Source: UBA940 sp031547885
Lineage (GTDB): Bacteria > Bacteroidota > Bacteroidia > Bacteroidales > Rikenellaceae
DNA: 64,000 bases
Reading direction: 5' to 3'
NCBI GenBank assembly: GCA_031547885.1
Contig: JAVBRO010000037.1
Span: 13,060 to 77,059, forward strand
Part shown: one piece after another, positions 32,943-41,999 of the stretch
Layout of the letters: every line of letters starts with the position of its first letter
How positions within the stretch are numbered: position 1 is the first letter of the stretch
Program-made: the position numbers and the translations under genes
Notes under the pieces: model-generated
The model's input: the letters and a program-made list of their open reading frames with translations, nothing else
Told to the model about the DNA's origin: nothing
Databases searched by the model: none

Positions 32943-33710
32943 CTAAAGCATTCTCAATTCCTGGATGTCGAGCATCGAGTACTTTACATCCGAGATGTAT
33001 TCGGTGTAAGAATTATGAAAATGAGCGTAATACCACTCTCGTAAGGGATGAGCGTCCTGCATCAGGCGTTCATGTATTCTGTCCATAATCCCGCGCTCAT
33101 TTTGGAGATCCGCCGCTAATTTTTCATCGCCGACCAGCCAACACGCCACGCCCGATTTTGTGTGCGGTTCGCAAAACGACGGGGCGGTATGGGTGATTAT
33201 GGTATCCACGGCAATACCGGAAGCTTTCAACTCTTCGAATGCTTTTTCATCATAAACGGCAGCTTCATCTTCCCAATAACACTTTGGGATAGGGCGTCCC
33301 TTTATGGTGGCCAGCCACATAGCGTCGAGGCGATGCTTTCGGTCAATAGACATAGCGCCTCCGACACAAAGAATATTCCGGCCGCCGAATCGCACGACGC
33401 TGTAATCGGGGATCGTCTTCATCCTCGGGAAGCCGATAAGTTTTTTGGCAAAATATTCCGGATCATCGTGGTTCCCGCGCAGCAGGAGCAGCGTGCAATC
33501 GATCTTGTCGAGAATGACGGCCAACTTATTATAGAGTTGGTCGTAATAGGCCGGTTTCTCGAAGCCGATTCCGCAATCCCCGGCGACGATTACGACGGCA
33601 TTCGTGATCTCCTTTCGCTTGAGTTCGAACAACAGCGTTTTGAATTCGCCGTGGATATCCCCACAAACGAACGCCGAACCGTATCCTTCGAAACCATCGT
33701 ACACTTTCAT
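32943..33710 (-). CDS. Cytoplasmic metallophosphoesterase
   Basis: 255 residues from the ATG at 33710. The frame is open further upstream, but the residues there are unlike a protein start and the family motif follows this Met directly. Motifs in order: CGDIHGEF (about 15-22), VAGDCGIGFE (about 41-50), LRGNHDDPEYF (about 76-86), and HTAPS near 180, then HAHF-like YYAHFHNSY near 230. These are the metal-binding motifs of calcineurin-type phosphoesterases, resembling ApaH/PrpE-like enzymes. No signal peptide. It is a single gene facing left; the substrate is unknown. Confidence 0.8.
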   Translation of the reverse strand: MKVYDGFEGYGSAFVCGDIHGEFKTLLFELKRKEITNAVVIVAGDCGIGFEKPAYYDQLYNKLAVILDKIDCTLLLLRGNHDDPEYFAKKLIGFPRMKTIPDYSVVRFGGRNILCVGGAMSIDRKHRLDAMWLATIKGRPIPKCYWEDEAAVYDEKAFEELKASGIAVDTIITHTAPSFCEPHTKSGVACWLVGDEKLAADLQNERGIMDRIHERLMQDAHPLREWYYAHFHNSYTEYISDVKYSMLDIQELRML

Positions 33711-33816
33711 AGGGCGAAGATATGAAAACCTGCATGAAAAGTTGGCTGTAAATAGTCGTTTTAACAACGCATAGACTACCTTTATGATGTGAAAATATTG
33801 CCGTAAGGGGAAATCA

Positions 33817-35061
33817 ATGAAAAAAATGAGTACGATGTATGCACCTTCTTTCGAAGAGTTACTGCGCAAAGCACAGTCCGCTCCCGTCATAGCCGATCCG
33901 GGCAAGCGGGATGCTCTGATGCGCATATACGAAAAAATGTGCATCCTTGCCGTTTGCGGCGAAGATGAACGCCATTCATTATGGCTGAACGTTGAGCGCG
34001 GTCCGATAAGCGAGTTCGGCGATTATGAAGAGTATCTAGAAGCCGGCGAGGTGGATGACCGGCCGGAGTTTGAGGAACTGTGGCACTATTATTATCCTGA
34101 CGAGACGATGTGGTATGAATTCTCCACATTGACCTATGGCGGGAACTTTTTCTTCTTCCTCGGCGACAAACTCACATTCCAAATCACAGATAAACCTGCC
34201 GAGGCATATGACGTACATGATCCGCGCCTTATCGACTGGCTCGCAGGCGAAATGGATAAGGCTATTGCCTGGCTCCGCTCGGACGAGGACGGGTATAATG
34301 CATATATTGCACAAAACCTCCCGTATGGAAAACGCATCGGCCGCATAGTCCGCAAGGATTATTGGAAAATCGCCCCGAATGAAAAGGAGTGGATGCTGAA
34401 AGGATTGACCGAAGAGGATATAGGCATTCTCCGCATCATATCCCGGCGATCAGAAGAAGACACAAACTTATATCTGTCAAGTATGACCGCAGGCTTCTTC
34501 TTCGATTGTTGCCGATTGGGTTATGAGGCTAACGGTTATGTCGACAGCGGGCACGGGTTGACGGCGGTGGAGTTATATGACAAGTTCGCCGACGGCAGGC
34601 ATGAGGGCCTTGCCGGGATCGATCCGGATTCTCCGGAGGCATTCGAGGAGTGGTTCACGAAAGGACGGACAGGCATCGGCCATCCGTGGGAAGTATGTCG
34701 TGGCGGCAATTCGACCCATATTTCGTTGTATGTGGGGAAAACGGAGAAGGGCTGGTATTTGCCGATGGCGGGCGAGAGCAGGGGGCGCGTAGCGGAAACG
34801 GTCAGGTTTGCCGCCGCATTATATCGGGAGGGGATACCATTGCTGCTTTTCAAAGCCCCGGAGATATTGGCGATGATTACAGGAGAGGACTATATAGGGA
34901 TCGTTCCCGACAAAGTGATGCCTGTCTACTGTCATTCCTTGTTCCCTAAAGAAGATAATATCATCGATTTCATGAACCTGAACAAAGAGACGCGGGATGC
35001 CGTCATCGCTAAAGCGTATTGGTATCCTCTCGAAAGAGTGGCATTAGACGCAGGGCACTAA
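33817..35061 (+). CDS. Hypothetical 414-residue protein
   Basis: I do not recognise this family. Residues are acidic and rich in Trp and Tyr, with a striking aromatic stretch LWHYYYPDETMWYEFSTLTYGGNFFFFLGD around 87-118 and conserved-looking LRIISRRSEEDTNLYLSSMTAGFFFDCCRLGY in the middle. The end has FPKEDNIIDFMNLNKETRD. There is no signal peptide or clear membrane helix. ATGs at 33826 and 33835 are alternative starts. It is divergent from the metallophosphoesterase and upstream of the DUF4062 gene. Lower GC than neighbours, so possible transfer. Coding is secure from length and codon pattern; function unknown. Confidence 0.75.
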   Translation: MKKMSTMYAPSFEELLRKAQSAPVIADPGKRDALMRIYEKMCILAVCGEDERHSLWLNVERGPISEFGDYEEYLEAGEVDDRPEFEELWHYYYPDETMWYEFSTLTYGGNFFFFLGDKLTFQITDKPAEAYDVHDPRLIDWLAGEMDKAIAWLRSDEDGYNAYIAQNLPYGKRIGRIVRKDYWKIAPNEKEWMLKGLTEEDIGILRIISRRSEEDTNLYLSSMTAGFFFDCCRLGYEANGYVDSGHGLTAVELYDKFADGRHEGLAGIDPDSPEAFEEWFTKGRTGIGHPWEVCRGGNSTHISLYVGKTEKGWYLPMAGESRGRVAETVRFAAALYREGIPLLLFKAPEILAMITGEDYIGIVPDKVMPVYCHSLFPKEDNIIDFMNLNKETRDAVIAKAYWYPLERVALDAGH

Positions 35062-35067
35062 AATCAT

Positions 35068-35160
35068 AATTACGTAATTTACGTAACGTAAATCGCGTAA
35101 TGCAAAAATCGCAACGACAAAAAATAGTCTTACAATTCCTGTCATAATATATTATCTTTG
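35068..35160 (+). promoter_or_regulatory. Tandem palindromes and promoter before the DUF4062 gene
   Basis: AATTACGTAATT (35068-35079) is a perfect 12-base palindrome. It is directly followed by TTTACGT-A-ACGTAAA (35078-35092), a perfect 7-base-arm palindrome. TATCTTTG, a perfect -7 box, lies at 35153-35160, 18 bases before the ATG. The palindromes look like operator sites, perhaps for the winged-helix-like end of the downstream protein. Confidence 0.6.
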
Positions 35161-35178
35161 CTGTAAATTATACATTCA

Positions 35179-36621
35179 ATGAAGCCTATCAGAATATTTA
35201 TCAGCAGCGTACAGAAGGAGTTTGCCTCGGAGCGGCTTCGGATATACGACTGGATCCAAACCGACGCGCTGTTGAGTCAATATTTTGTCCCCATCCTTTT
35301 TGAGAAACTGCCTGCCGCCGCCCAAAAACCAAACGAAGTGTATTTGGACGAGGTTCGCGGGTCACAGATTTATCTGGTTCTTCTTGGGCAGGAATACGGT
35401 TATGAGGATGAGGACGGGGTGTCGCCTACGGAACTGGAATACGAATGCGCAAGGGAAAACAATCTCTATAAAATAGCATTTATCAAAGGGGAAGGCTCCC
35501 TCGAAAGAAACACTAAGCAGAAGGTTTTTATTTCCAAAGTCCAAAGCGAATTGACCTACAAACGCTTTGACAATGTCGAAATACTGATCTCCCAGATTTA
35601 CGCCGCATTGATCGAGTACCTCAAAGTCGAGGGACTGATTCACACGAAATCGTTCGATGAATCTCCTTCGGGAGCGACGATGGCGGAGATGAGCATAGAG
35701 AAAGTGGACAATTTCGTGGCCTTGGCGAACTCCAAACGTGGTTTTCCCCTTCCGAAAGGCACTCCTGCCGAAAAGGTGCTCGCGCATTTGAGGATGTTAA
35801 AGGACGGCAAATTGTGCAACAGCGCCCTGCTCGCTTTCGCCGGCGATCCTCAATCTTATTTTCCGACGGCGACCATCAAATGCGCCTATTTTCTGGGGAC
35901 TCGCTGGGAAAAGCCCATCGAGGATCACAAAGTGTTCGAGGGCGACGTGTTCGATCAGATCAACCAGGCCGTGGGCTTCGTGCTGTCGAAGATCGGCACT
36001 TCGGTCGGATTGAGGGAAGAGAGCGTGCAGGCTCCGATAAAATACGAGATTCCCCGCCCGGTGATCTTTGAGGCGGTTGTGAATGCCGTTGCCCACCGCG
36101 ATTACCGAAGCAACGGGAGCGTGCAAATAATGGTCTTTGCCGACAGGATAGTCGTGATAAATCCGGGACGTCTGTCGCCGGAGCTTTCACCCGCGACGAT
36201 CAAAATGGAGCACGGTTCTTTCCCCACGAATCCTCTGCTGGCCGAGGTAATGTACCAGGCCGGTTATATCGAGCGTTTCGGCACAGGGGTTAGCGAGATG
36301 ATACGGCTCTCTGTGAAAGAAGGGCTTAAAGAGCCTGAGTTTGATTTTTCCGAAGGTGTGAAAGTTACTCTATGGCGGCCTAGTGATGACGTTACTATAA
36401 ATGGCAGTGTAAATGGCAGTGTAAATGCTGCGAAAAAACATGAAGACGCATATCTGAAACTTGTTGCAGAAAACGAAGGTCAGTCAGCCCAGCAATTAGC
36501 TGATTTGGCAGGTAAGAGTTTGAGGACTATGTACCGCTATTTGGACGCTCTTAAAAAGTCCGGCAAAATAGAATTCCGTGGAGCCCCTAAAACAGGAGGT
36601 TACTATCTAATAAAAAAGTAA
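35179..36621 (+). CDS. DUF4062 - RecG/AlbA-type HATPase - winged-helix protein
   Basis: 480 residues. Residues 1-130 are DUF4062: IRIFISSVQKEFASERLRIYDW, then SQIYLVLLGQEYGYEDEDGVSPTELEYECA, a TIR/Rossmann-like fold. Residues about 275-395 match the HATPase_c_4 module of AlbA_2/RecG-like regulators (PRPVIFEAVVNAVAHRDYR, VVINPGRL, NPLLAEVMYQAGYIERFGTG). The C terminus (about 425-480) looks like a winged helix (AQQLADLAGKSLRTMYRYLDALKKSGKIEF). A short direct repeat NGSVNGSVN links the last two. DUF4062 replaces the usual AlbA_2 domain. The protein is probably a DNA-binding regulator, perhaps of defence; two palindromes and a good promoter precede it. Confidence 0.75.
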   Translation: MKPIRIFISSVQKEFASERLRIYDWIQTDALLSQYFVPILFEKLPAAAQKPNEVYLDEVRGSQIYLVLLGQEYGYEDEDGVSPTELEYECARENNLYKIAFIKGEGSLERNTKQKVFISKVQSELTYKRFDNVEILISQIYAALIEYLKVEGLIHTKSFDESPSGATMAEMSIEKVDNFVALANSKRGFPLPKGTPAEKVLAHLRMLKDGKLCNSALLAFAGDPQSYFPTATIKCAYFLGTRWEKPIEDHKVFEGDVFDQINQAVGFVLSKIGTSVGLREESVQAPIKYEIPRPVIFEAVVNAVAHRDYRSNGSVQIMVFADRIVVINPGRLSPELSPATIKMEHGSFPTNPLLAEVMYQAGYIERFGTGVSEMIRLSVKEGLKEPEFDFSEGVKVTLWRPSDDVTINGSVNGSVNAAKKHEDAYLKLVAENEGQSAQQLADLAGKSLRTMYRYLDALKKSGKIEFRGAPKTGGYYLIKK

Positions 36622-36809
36622 AATATCTGCATCTGTAACCACTCCCGGAGGCGCTACGACAGGATGCGACAGAACGGTGTAACCAACCTGTGACCGCACT
36701 GTAGTTCATTCGTCAGTCATCCGCGTTTAATTAATTGATATACGGATAATTAAAGTAAATTATTTGTGATTCCAGCTGGATCACAAGTGCCCCCAGCGGG
36801 ATCACGGGG

Positions 36810-36838
36810 CGGGAGTCGGAAATGGCTCCCGATTTTTT
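36810..36838 (+). terminator. Rho-independent terminator after the DUF4062 gene
   Basis: CGGGAG (36810-36815) pairs with CTCCCG (36826-36831) around a 10-base loop, followed by a six-T run. The remainder of 36622-36927 holds a promoter-like TAGATTTTG before the sulfatase and nothing else I can identify. Confidence 0.7.
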
Positions 36839-36927
36839 GTTTAAGATTCTACATCGAGTCCGGGGGTCGAACACATTGGTATAGATTTTGTAAAATGGCA
36901 GATAATTTGAAACGGACAGCCGTCAAC

Positions 36928-38391
36928 ATGAGAAATCTAAACCAAAAACTCAGGAATTGCAGTCGTGTGGCTGCTGTAGGGGCCATACTTGCAGCGGGAG
37001 CCCTCGTGCCGCAAAAGAGCCAGGCACAGAAACAACAGGCCAATACCAGGCCTAATATCGTTTTTATTCTGATGGATAATCTGGGCTACGGCGAAGTGGG
37101 ATGCTATGGCGGCGGAATTACGCGCGGAGCCCCTACTCCCAACATCGATCGGCTGGCTTCCCAGGGAATGCGGTTTACGAACTTCAATGTCGAGGCGCAA
37201 TGCACCCCGAGCCGCTCGGCCATCATGACAGGGCGATTTTCGATACGCTCGGGTACCCATTCGATCCCTATAGGCGGCGGCGAGGAAGGGCTTACGCAGT
37301 GGGAAGTCACCATAGCCGAGGTGCTCTCTTCGGCCGGTTATGCCACGGCGCATTACGGCAAGTGGCATCTGGGAAGCGAAGAGGGACGGCTGCCGACATC
37401 CCAGGGATTCGACGAGTGGTACGGCATTCCGCGCACCACCGACGAGGCGTTCTGGCCCGAAAACCCTCAGGCCAAAGCCGAAAACATTCCCATGACGCAT
37501 ATCATGGAGGGAAAGAAAGGCGAAAAGAGCCGCGAACTCGAGGTCTATGATTTCGAGCAGCGCGCGCTGATCGACCAGAAGATCACCGACCGGACGGTCG
37601 ACTTCATGCAGCGCAGCGTACAGGCCGGCAAACCTTTCTACGCTTATGTGCCTTACACGCTCGTGCATTTTCCGACGATACCCAATCCGAAATTCGCTGG
37701 CCAAACAGGCTACGGTGACTTCTCAGATGCACTGGCCGAGATGGACGCGCATGTGGGCGAATTGATGGATGCCGTGGATAAACTGGGTATTGCCGACAAC
37801 ACCGTCTTTATTTTCACGAGCGACAACGGCCCTGAGGCCACATGGCCCTGGCAGGGATCGGCCGGTCCGTGGCGCGGCTACTATTTTACACATATGGAAG
37901 GGTCGTTGCGGGTGCCGTTCATTGTCCGCTGGCCCGGAAAGATCCCTGCGGGGCGCGTGAGCAACGGGATAGTGCACGAAGTCGATACATACACCACCAT
38001 CGCTAAAATCGCAGGTGCGAAAATTCCTGCGGACCGCGCCATCGACGGTGTGGACCAGAGCGGCCTTCTGTCGGGCCAAACCGACAAATCGGCGCGCGAA
38101 GGATTTCCGGTATATGTGGCGGACCGTCTGGAAGCCGTCAAGTGGAAAAACTGGAAGGTGGTCTTCTACGACGAACAGCGCGACTGGTGGACTCCGCCCG
38201 CAAAACTCGGAGTGCCCAAAGCCTTCGACCTGATAACCGATCCCAAAGAGGAATACCCGCAAACCGGCCTCAGAAACAGTTGGAATGCCGAGCCTGCGAT
38301 GAAAATAGTGTCGGATTTCGAAAAGAGCCTCGTGCAATATCCGCCGATACCTGCCGGAACCCCCGACCCGTACAAACCGAATAACAAATAA
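36928..38391 (+). CDS. Exported arylsulfatase, formylglycine type
   Basis: 487 residues from ATG 36928; ATG 36895 is a possible earlier start. The N terminus RNLNQKLRNCSRVAAVGA, then ILAAGALVPQKSQAQ, is a signal peptide, so the enzyme is periplasmic or at the cell surface. The sulfatase signature CTPSRSAIMTGR has its Cys at about 92; this residue is converted to formylglycine, in anaerobes by anSME. Metal ligands are in LMDNLGYGEVG and FTSDNGPE. A further match is HYGKWHLG. The family is S1 arylsulfatase-like. Substrates in gut Bacteroidota include sulfated mucin or glycosaminoglycan sugars, but this one is unknown. Followed by an outer-membrane transporter-like gene, probably in the same operon. 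Confidence 0.93.
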   Translation: MRNLNQKLRNCSRVAAVGAILAAGALVPQKSQAQKQQANTRPNIVFILMDNLGYGEVGCYGGGITRGAPTPNIDRLASQGMRFTNFNVEAQCTPSRSAIMTGRFSIRSGTHSIPIGGGEEGLTQWEVTIAEVLSSAGYATAHYGKWHLGSEEGRLPTSQGFDEWYGIPRTTDEAFWPENPQAKAENIPMTHIMEGKKGEKSRELEVYDFEQRALIDQKITDRTVDFMQRSVQAGKPFYAYVPYTLVHFPTIPNPKFAGQTGYGDFSDALAEMDAHVGELMDAVDKLGIADNTVFIFTSDNGPEATWPWQGSAGPWRGYYFTHMEGSLRVPFIVRWPGKIPAGRVSNGIVHEVDTYTTIAKIAGAKIPADRAIDGVDQSGLLSGQTDKSAREGFPVYVADRLEAVKWKNWKVVFYDEQRDWWTPPAKLGVPKAFDLITDPKEEYPQTGLRNSWNAEPAMKIVSDFEKSLVQYPPIPAGTPDPYKPNNK

Positions 38392-38401
38392 CATTAAAAA
38401 C

Positions 38402-39340
38402 ATGAAAAAGAATATATTATATCTGCTGTTGCTGCTCCCTGCCCTGCTCTACTGTACCGACGGTAAGGCTCAGTTGAAGGGCGATCACCTGTTGGGCGAC
38501 TACGGTCTCGAAGCGGGAACACAGCCCCCGCCTTCGATCGTCGTTTCGCTGCCGCTCTACTGGTACAGGGCCGATAAACTGGTTGATAACGGCGGCGATG
38601 CGGTCGGCAGCGACCTCGATGTCGGGGCCTTCCTGGAAGGGATCGGCGGAAGTTTCGTGACAAATCTCAAAATACTCGGGGCGAACTACGGGGCTTCTCT
38701 GCTGTTCTGTTTTGCCACCAATAAGCTGGAAGGCAACCTTGTCGATTCGCAAACCTCTTTTACCTTCAGCGACACCTACGTCCAGCCGCTTCAGCTGGGA
38801 TGGCACCTGAAAAGGGCCGACTTTACTTTCGGATATGCCCTTTACATGCCTACCGGAAGTTATAAAAGCGGCGGCGACAACAACAGCGGGCTCGGTATGT
38901 GGACGAATGAATTTTCGGCCGGCACGACCGTCTATTTCGATAAAAAGAAATCCTTCAATTTCTCCACCGTTCTATTTTATGAGCTTCACAGTAAAAAGCG
39001 TGGTACTGACACAAAGGTCGGCGATATCCTTACCCTCGAAGGCGGCATTGGTAAAAGTTTCTTCCCGAAAGTGACCAAAGACCGTCTTCCTATGCCGATC
39101 GGCATAGGAGCGGTATATTACGCCCAGTTCAAGGTGACTGACGACAGGATCGCTCTCGGCGATAAACGCTTCTCGGGCGACCGCGACCGCATCTACGGGC
39201 TCGGAGTCGAAGCCAATATCCTTTATCCCAAGACCAAAACCGCATTGAGTTTCCGATGGCTCGGTGAAATGGGCGCGAGGAACCGCTTCCAGGGAAACAC
39301 ATTCCTGGTTACGATCAACCAATTCCTGAAGCTTTATTAA
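38402..39340 (+). CDS. Outer-membrane transporter-like protein (phenol_MetA_deg family)
   Basis: 312 residues. Signal peptide MKKNILYLLLLLPALLYCTDGKA. The rest is alternating beta strands with an aromatic C-terminal end (LVTINQFLKLY), a beta-barrel pattern. GANYGASLLFCF, LQLGWHLKRADFTFGYALYMPTGSYKS and SNFSTVLFYELHSKK-type strands match the phenol_MetA_deg/transporter family (SphA-like) of outer-membrane proteins. Located 10 bases after the sulfatase, so co-transcribed; perhaps it takes up or senses the desulfated product. The exact cargo is unknown. A strong terminator follows. Confidence 0.75.
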   Translation: MKKNILYLLLLLPALLYCTDGKAQLKGDHLLGDYGLEAGTQPPPSIVVSLPLYWYRADKLVDNGGDAVGSDLDVGAFLEGIGGSFVTNLKILGANYGASLLFCFATNKLEGNLVDSQTSFTFSDTYVQPLQLGWHLKRADFTFGYALYMPTGSYKSGGDNNSGLGMWTNEFSAGTTVYFDKKKSFNFSTVLFYELHSKKRGTDTKVGDILTLEGGIGKSFFPKVTKDRLPMPIGIGAVYYAQFKVTDDRIALGDKRFSGDRDRIYGLGVEANILYPKTKTALSFRWLGEMGARNRFQGNTFLVTINQFLKLY

Positions 39341-39378
39341 TAAAAGCAGGCTATGTCTTTAAATTCAGCATATTACAA

Positions 39379-39410
39379 GGCCGGATGCCACTGAGGTGTC
39401 CGGCTTTTTT
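39379..39410 (+). terminator. Terminator after the sulfatase operon
   Basis: GCCGGA (39380-39385) pairs with TCCGGC (39399-39404), followed by TTTTTT. Confidence 0.85.
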
Positions 39411-39480
39411 GCTGAAATACGGTTTGTCGTAGCTGTGGTATCATTAAGGAATGAGATTTGTACGGGTACATGCGAATACG

Positions 39481-40992
39481 ATGAAAAAACAATTTAAACA
39501 GCTCATTATCATGAAATCAAGATTACAATTACCGGCGTTGTTGTTTACAACCGCCCTGCTGCTCGCCTCGTGCGGCAGCCAACCGAAACAACCGGTTGCG
39601 CAATCCGATACCGGAACCTCTTACGAATTCGTGAACGGTTATCCGACCGAAGCGACCGTCAAACAGGCCTATGACGATGCAGACCTGGTCCGCGCCATAC
39701 AGACCTATAAATTCTTCTACCCCACTGTTTCCGGCGAGGCGATCCTCGAAGGAAACCTGGCTGTCGGCGTCAAGCCCAACACCATATCGGGGACTCTCGA
39801 CACGAAACCCCTGCAGATAGGTTACACGCTCAATTCCGATACGCCTTACGGTCCGTTGCTGCTCGACCTGTCGAACGGTCCGCTGGTGGTAGAACTGCAG
39901 GCCGGACCGCTTATCGTGGTGGCGATGGACGTCAACCAGCGCTGGGTGGCCGACATGGGCATCCCCGGTCCCGATGCAGGCAAGGGCGGCAAGCACCTGA
40001 TCCTGCCTCCGGGTTATACCGGCAAGGTTCCTGCGTCAGGTTACTATATCTGGCACTCTTCATCCAATAACCTTACTGTCGGCATCCGCTCGCTGCCGGC
40101 AGGCGGCGACGTTCCGTCGGCCATGGAACGCATCAAGACAGTGAAACTCTATGCATTCGATGCCAAAACCCAGGCGGCTCCGCTGCAGTGGCTGGAGCTG
40201 ACAGGAAAATCCCAGGATACGACCCCGCTCAAATGGGAAACGAACATAGAGTTCTGGGAAGTGCTGGCTAAAGTGATAGACCGCGAACCGGTCGTCGACC
40301 TTTACCGCGCTTACTACGGCGAACTGGCGGTGCTGGGCATTGTCAAGGGCAAGACATTCAATCCCGACGCCCGCATGAAAGGAATTCTGGAAAAGGCGGC
40401 CGTTACGGCCAACGGCCAGATGCGCGTGCAGTCGTTCGCCGACCGCCGTCCCGACCGCGTGGTGTGGAAAGACCGCCAGTGGGAATGGGTGGGCCTGCGT
40501 CCCGAGAACGGCGACTTCAACGCCCCCTCGTACATCGACCTGGATGCCCGCGAAGTGTGGTTCTACCAGGCTATCGGCGCGTCGCCCGCCATGTTCCGCC
40601 GCCAGGCCGGCCAGGGTTCGCTCTATTGGCTGGGCACGCGCGACAACACCGGCGCTTTCATCGACGGCGCAAAGACATACAAACTGACCGTTCCGCAGCC
40701 GGTTCCGGCAGGCCTGTTCTGGTCGGTGACCGTTTATGACACCGATACGCGCAGCCAGGTTGATACCGATCAGGGTTATGCGGCGCTGCGTTCGATGTTC
40801 GAACTGAAGGATTTTGCCGGACAGCCCTCCGTGGATCTCTATTTCGGGCCGAAAGCCCCCGCAGGGAAAGAAAAGCAATGGATCAAGACAATCCCCGGCA
40901 AGGGTTGGTTCGTATATCTCCGCATATACGGCCCGCAGGATGCCGCTTTCAACGGCACCTGGAAACCGGGAGATTTCGAGGAAGTGAAATAA
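39481..40992 (+). CDS. DUF1254/DUF1214 lipoprotein
   Basis: 503 residues from ATG 39481. Other in-frame ATGs are 39451 and 39511; the lipobox argues for one of the later two. The segment MKSRLQLPALLFTTALLLAS then Cys (LLASC) is a lipoprotein signal. Residues about 45-220 show the DUF1254 pattern (AYDDADLVRAIQTYKFFYPT, VGVKPNTISGTLDT, LDLSNGPLVVELQAGP, RWVADMGIPGPDAGKGGKHL), and the C-terminal third shows DUF1214 (LYWLGTRDNTGAFIDG, FWSVTVYDTDTRSQV, WFVYLRIYGP). These paired domains occur together in exported proteins of unknown biochemical role. Has its own terminator, so monocistronic. Confidence 0.85.
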   Translation: MKKQFKQLIIMKSRLQLPALLFTTALLLASCGSQPKQPVAQSDTGTSYEFVNGYPTEATVKQAYDDADLVRAIQTYKFFYPTVSGEAILEGNLAVGVKPNTISGTLDTKPLQIGYTLNSDTPYGPLLLDLSNGPLVVELQAGPLIVVAMDVNQRWVADMGIPGPDAGKGGKHLILPPGYTGKVPASGYYIWHSSSNNLTVGIRSLPAGGDVPSAMERIKTVKLYAFDAKTQAAPLQWLELTGKSQDTTPLKWETNIEFWEVLAKVIDREPVVDLYRAYYGELAVLGIVKGKTFNPDARMKGILEKAAVTANGQMRVQSFADRRPDRVVWKDRQWEWVGLRPENGDFNAPSYIDLDAREVWFYQAIGASPAMFRRQAGQGSLYWLGTRDNTGAFIDGAKTYKLTVPQPVPAGLFWSVTVYDTDTRSQVDTDQGYAALRSMFELKDFAGQPSVDLYFGPKAPAGKEKQWIKTIPGKGWFVYLRIYGPQDAAFNGTWKPGDFEEVK

Positions 40993-41013
40993 AAAGCCAT
41001 ACAGGTAGTTTTG

Positions 41014-41052
41014 GACGGGGTCCCCATCGCGGCGGGTCCCGTCTCTTTTTTT
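41014..41052 (+). terminator. Terminator after the DUF1254/DUF1214 gene
   Basis: GACGGG (41014-41019) pairs with CCCGTC (41038-41043), followed by a T-run. Confidence 0.7.
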
Positions 41053-41195
41053 GCAGCGCCCGGCCGCTTCCCCGGCGCAAAACAGTTCCATTGTGCGGTT
41101 AAAGTGTCCTGTTTGTAGGATCGCTGCAATTTTTCTGTCCGTTATCCGTCGTTATAATTGAACGCCTTCCGCAAACGGGGCGTTCCCCGGCGATT

Positions 41196-41999
41196 ATGAA
41201 GAAGATGTTTTTACCGTGCATTGCGGCGCTGTCGGCCTTTACGGCGTGCGGCATGTTCGAATACCACCCCTACGAAGTGAATATCGAATACCGCGATATC
41301 AACGCGAAAGCGATACGGCAGATCGAAGAAAAATGCGCCGGAAAGGAGACCGTCCGATTCGTCTGGATGGGCGACACGCAGAGGTGGTACGACGAGACCG
41401 AAGCGATGGTCCGGAGCATCAACGCGCGCCCGGACGTCGATTTCGTCATCCACGGCGGCGACATCTCCGATTTCGGAATGAACCGCGAGTTCGACGCCGT
41501 CCACGAGCGGATGCGGCGTCTCGATGTCCCTTACGCGGCGCTGATCGGCAACCACGACCTGCTGGGCAACGGACTGGATGTTTTCGAGGGGATGTACGGC
41601 CCGCTGAACTATTCTTTTATAGCGGGCGGCGTCAAGTTCGTCTGCCTCAATACCAACTCGCTGGAGTTCGACTATTCGGAGCCGGTGCCCGATTTCGATT
41701 TCATGCGCCGGGAGATGGGCGACACGGATGAAAGAGAGTACGATTCCACGATAGTCGTCATTCACGCCCCGCCCCTCGGCGATCAGTTCGACAACAACGT
41801 GGCCAATGTTTTCCAGTATTACGTGAAGGGGATGAAGGATCTGCGCTTCTGTCTGCACGCCCACAACCACCGCCTCGAGGTGAACGACCTTTTCGGCGAC
41901 GGCGTGCTCTATTACGGCTGCGACGCCGTGAAGAACCGCAGCTACATGCTGTTCACCGTTTCCGCCGACAAATATGAATATGAGGTCGTATATTTTTAG
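41196..41999 (+). CDS. Metallophosphoesterase lipoprotein
   Basis: 267 residues. The start MKKMFLPCIAALSAFTACG has a lipobox (FTAC), so it is an outer-membrane or periplasmic lipoprotein. Metal motifs in order: WMGDTQRW, HGGDISDFG, IGNHDLLGNG, IVVIHAPP, HAHNHRLEV. This is the full calcineurin-like set. The ending reads into the next gene by 26 bases, so the two are an operon. Specificity unknown; DNA or nucleotide phosphoesters and sugar phosphates are possible. One of four metallophosphoesterase genes within 19 kb. Confidence 0.87.
   Translation: MKKMFLPCIAALSAFTACGMFEYHPYEVNIEYRDINAKAIRQIEEKCAGKETVRFVWMGDTQRWYDETEAMVRSINARPDVDFVIHGGDISDFGMNREFDAVHERMRRLDVPYAALIGNHDLLGNGLDVFEGMYGPLNYSFIAGGVKFVCLNTNSLEFDYSEPVPDFDFMRREMGDTDEREYDSTIVVIHAPPLGDQFDNNVANVFQYYVKGMKDLRFCLHAHNHRLEVNDLFGDGVLYYGCDAVKNRSYMLFTVSADKYEYEVVYF

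Noticed and set aside
35570..35578. GACAATGTC, the core of the phage promoter palindrome
   Set aside because: It lies inside the DUF4062 coding region, lacks the GC and TCTCA flanks, and has no TAnnTTTG box 36 nt away.
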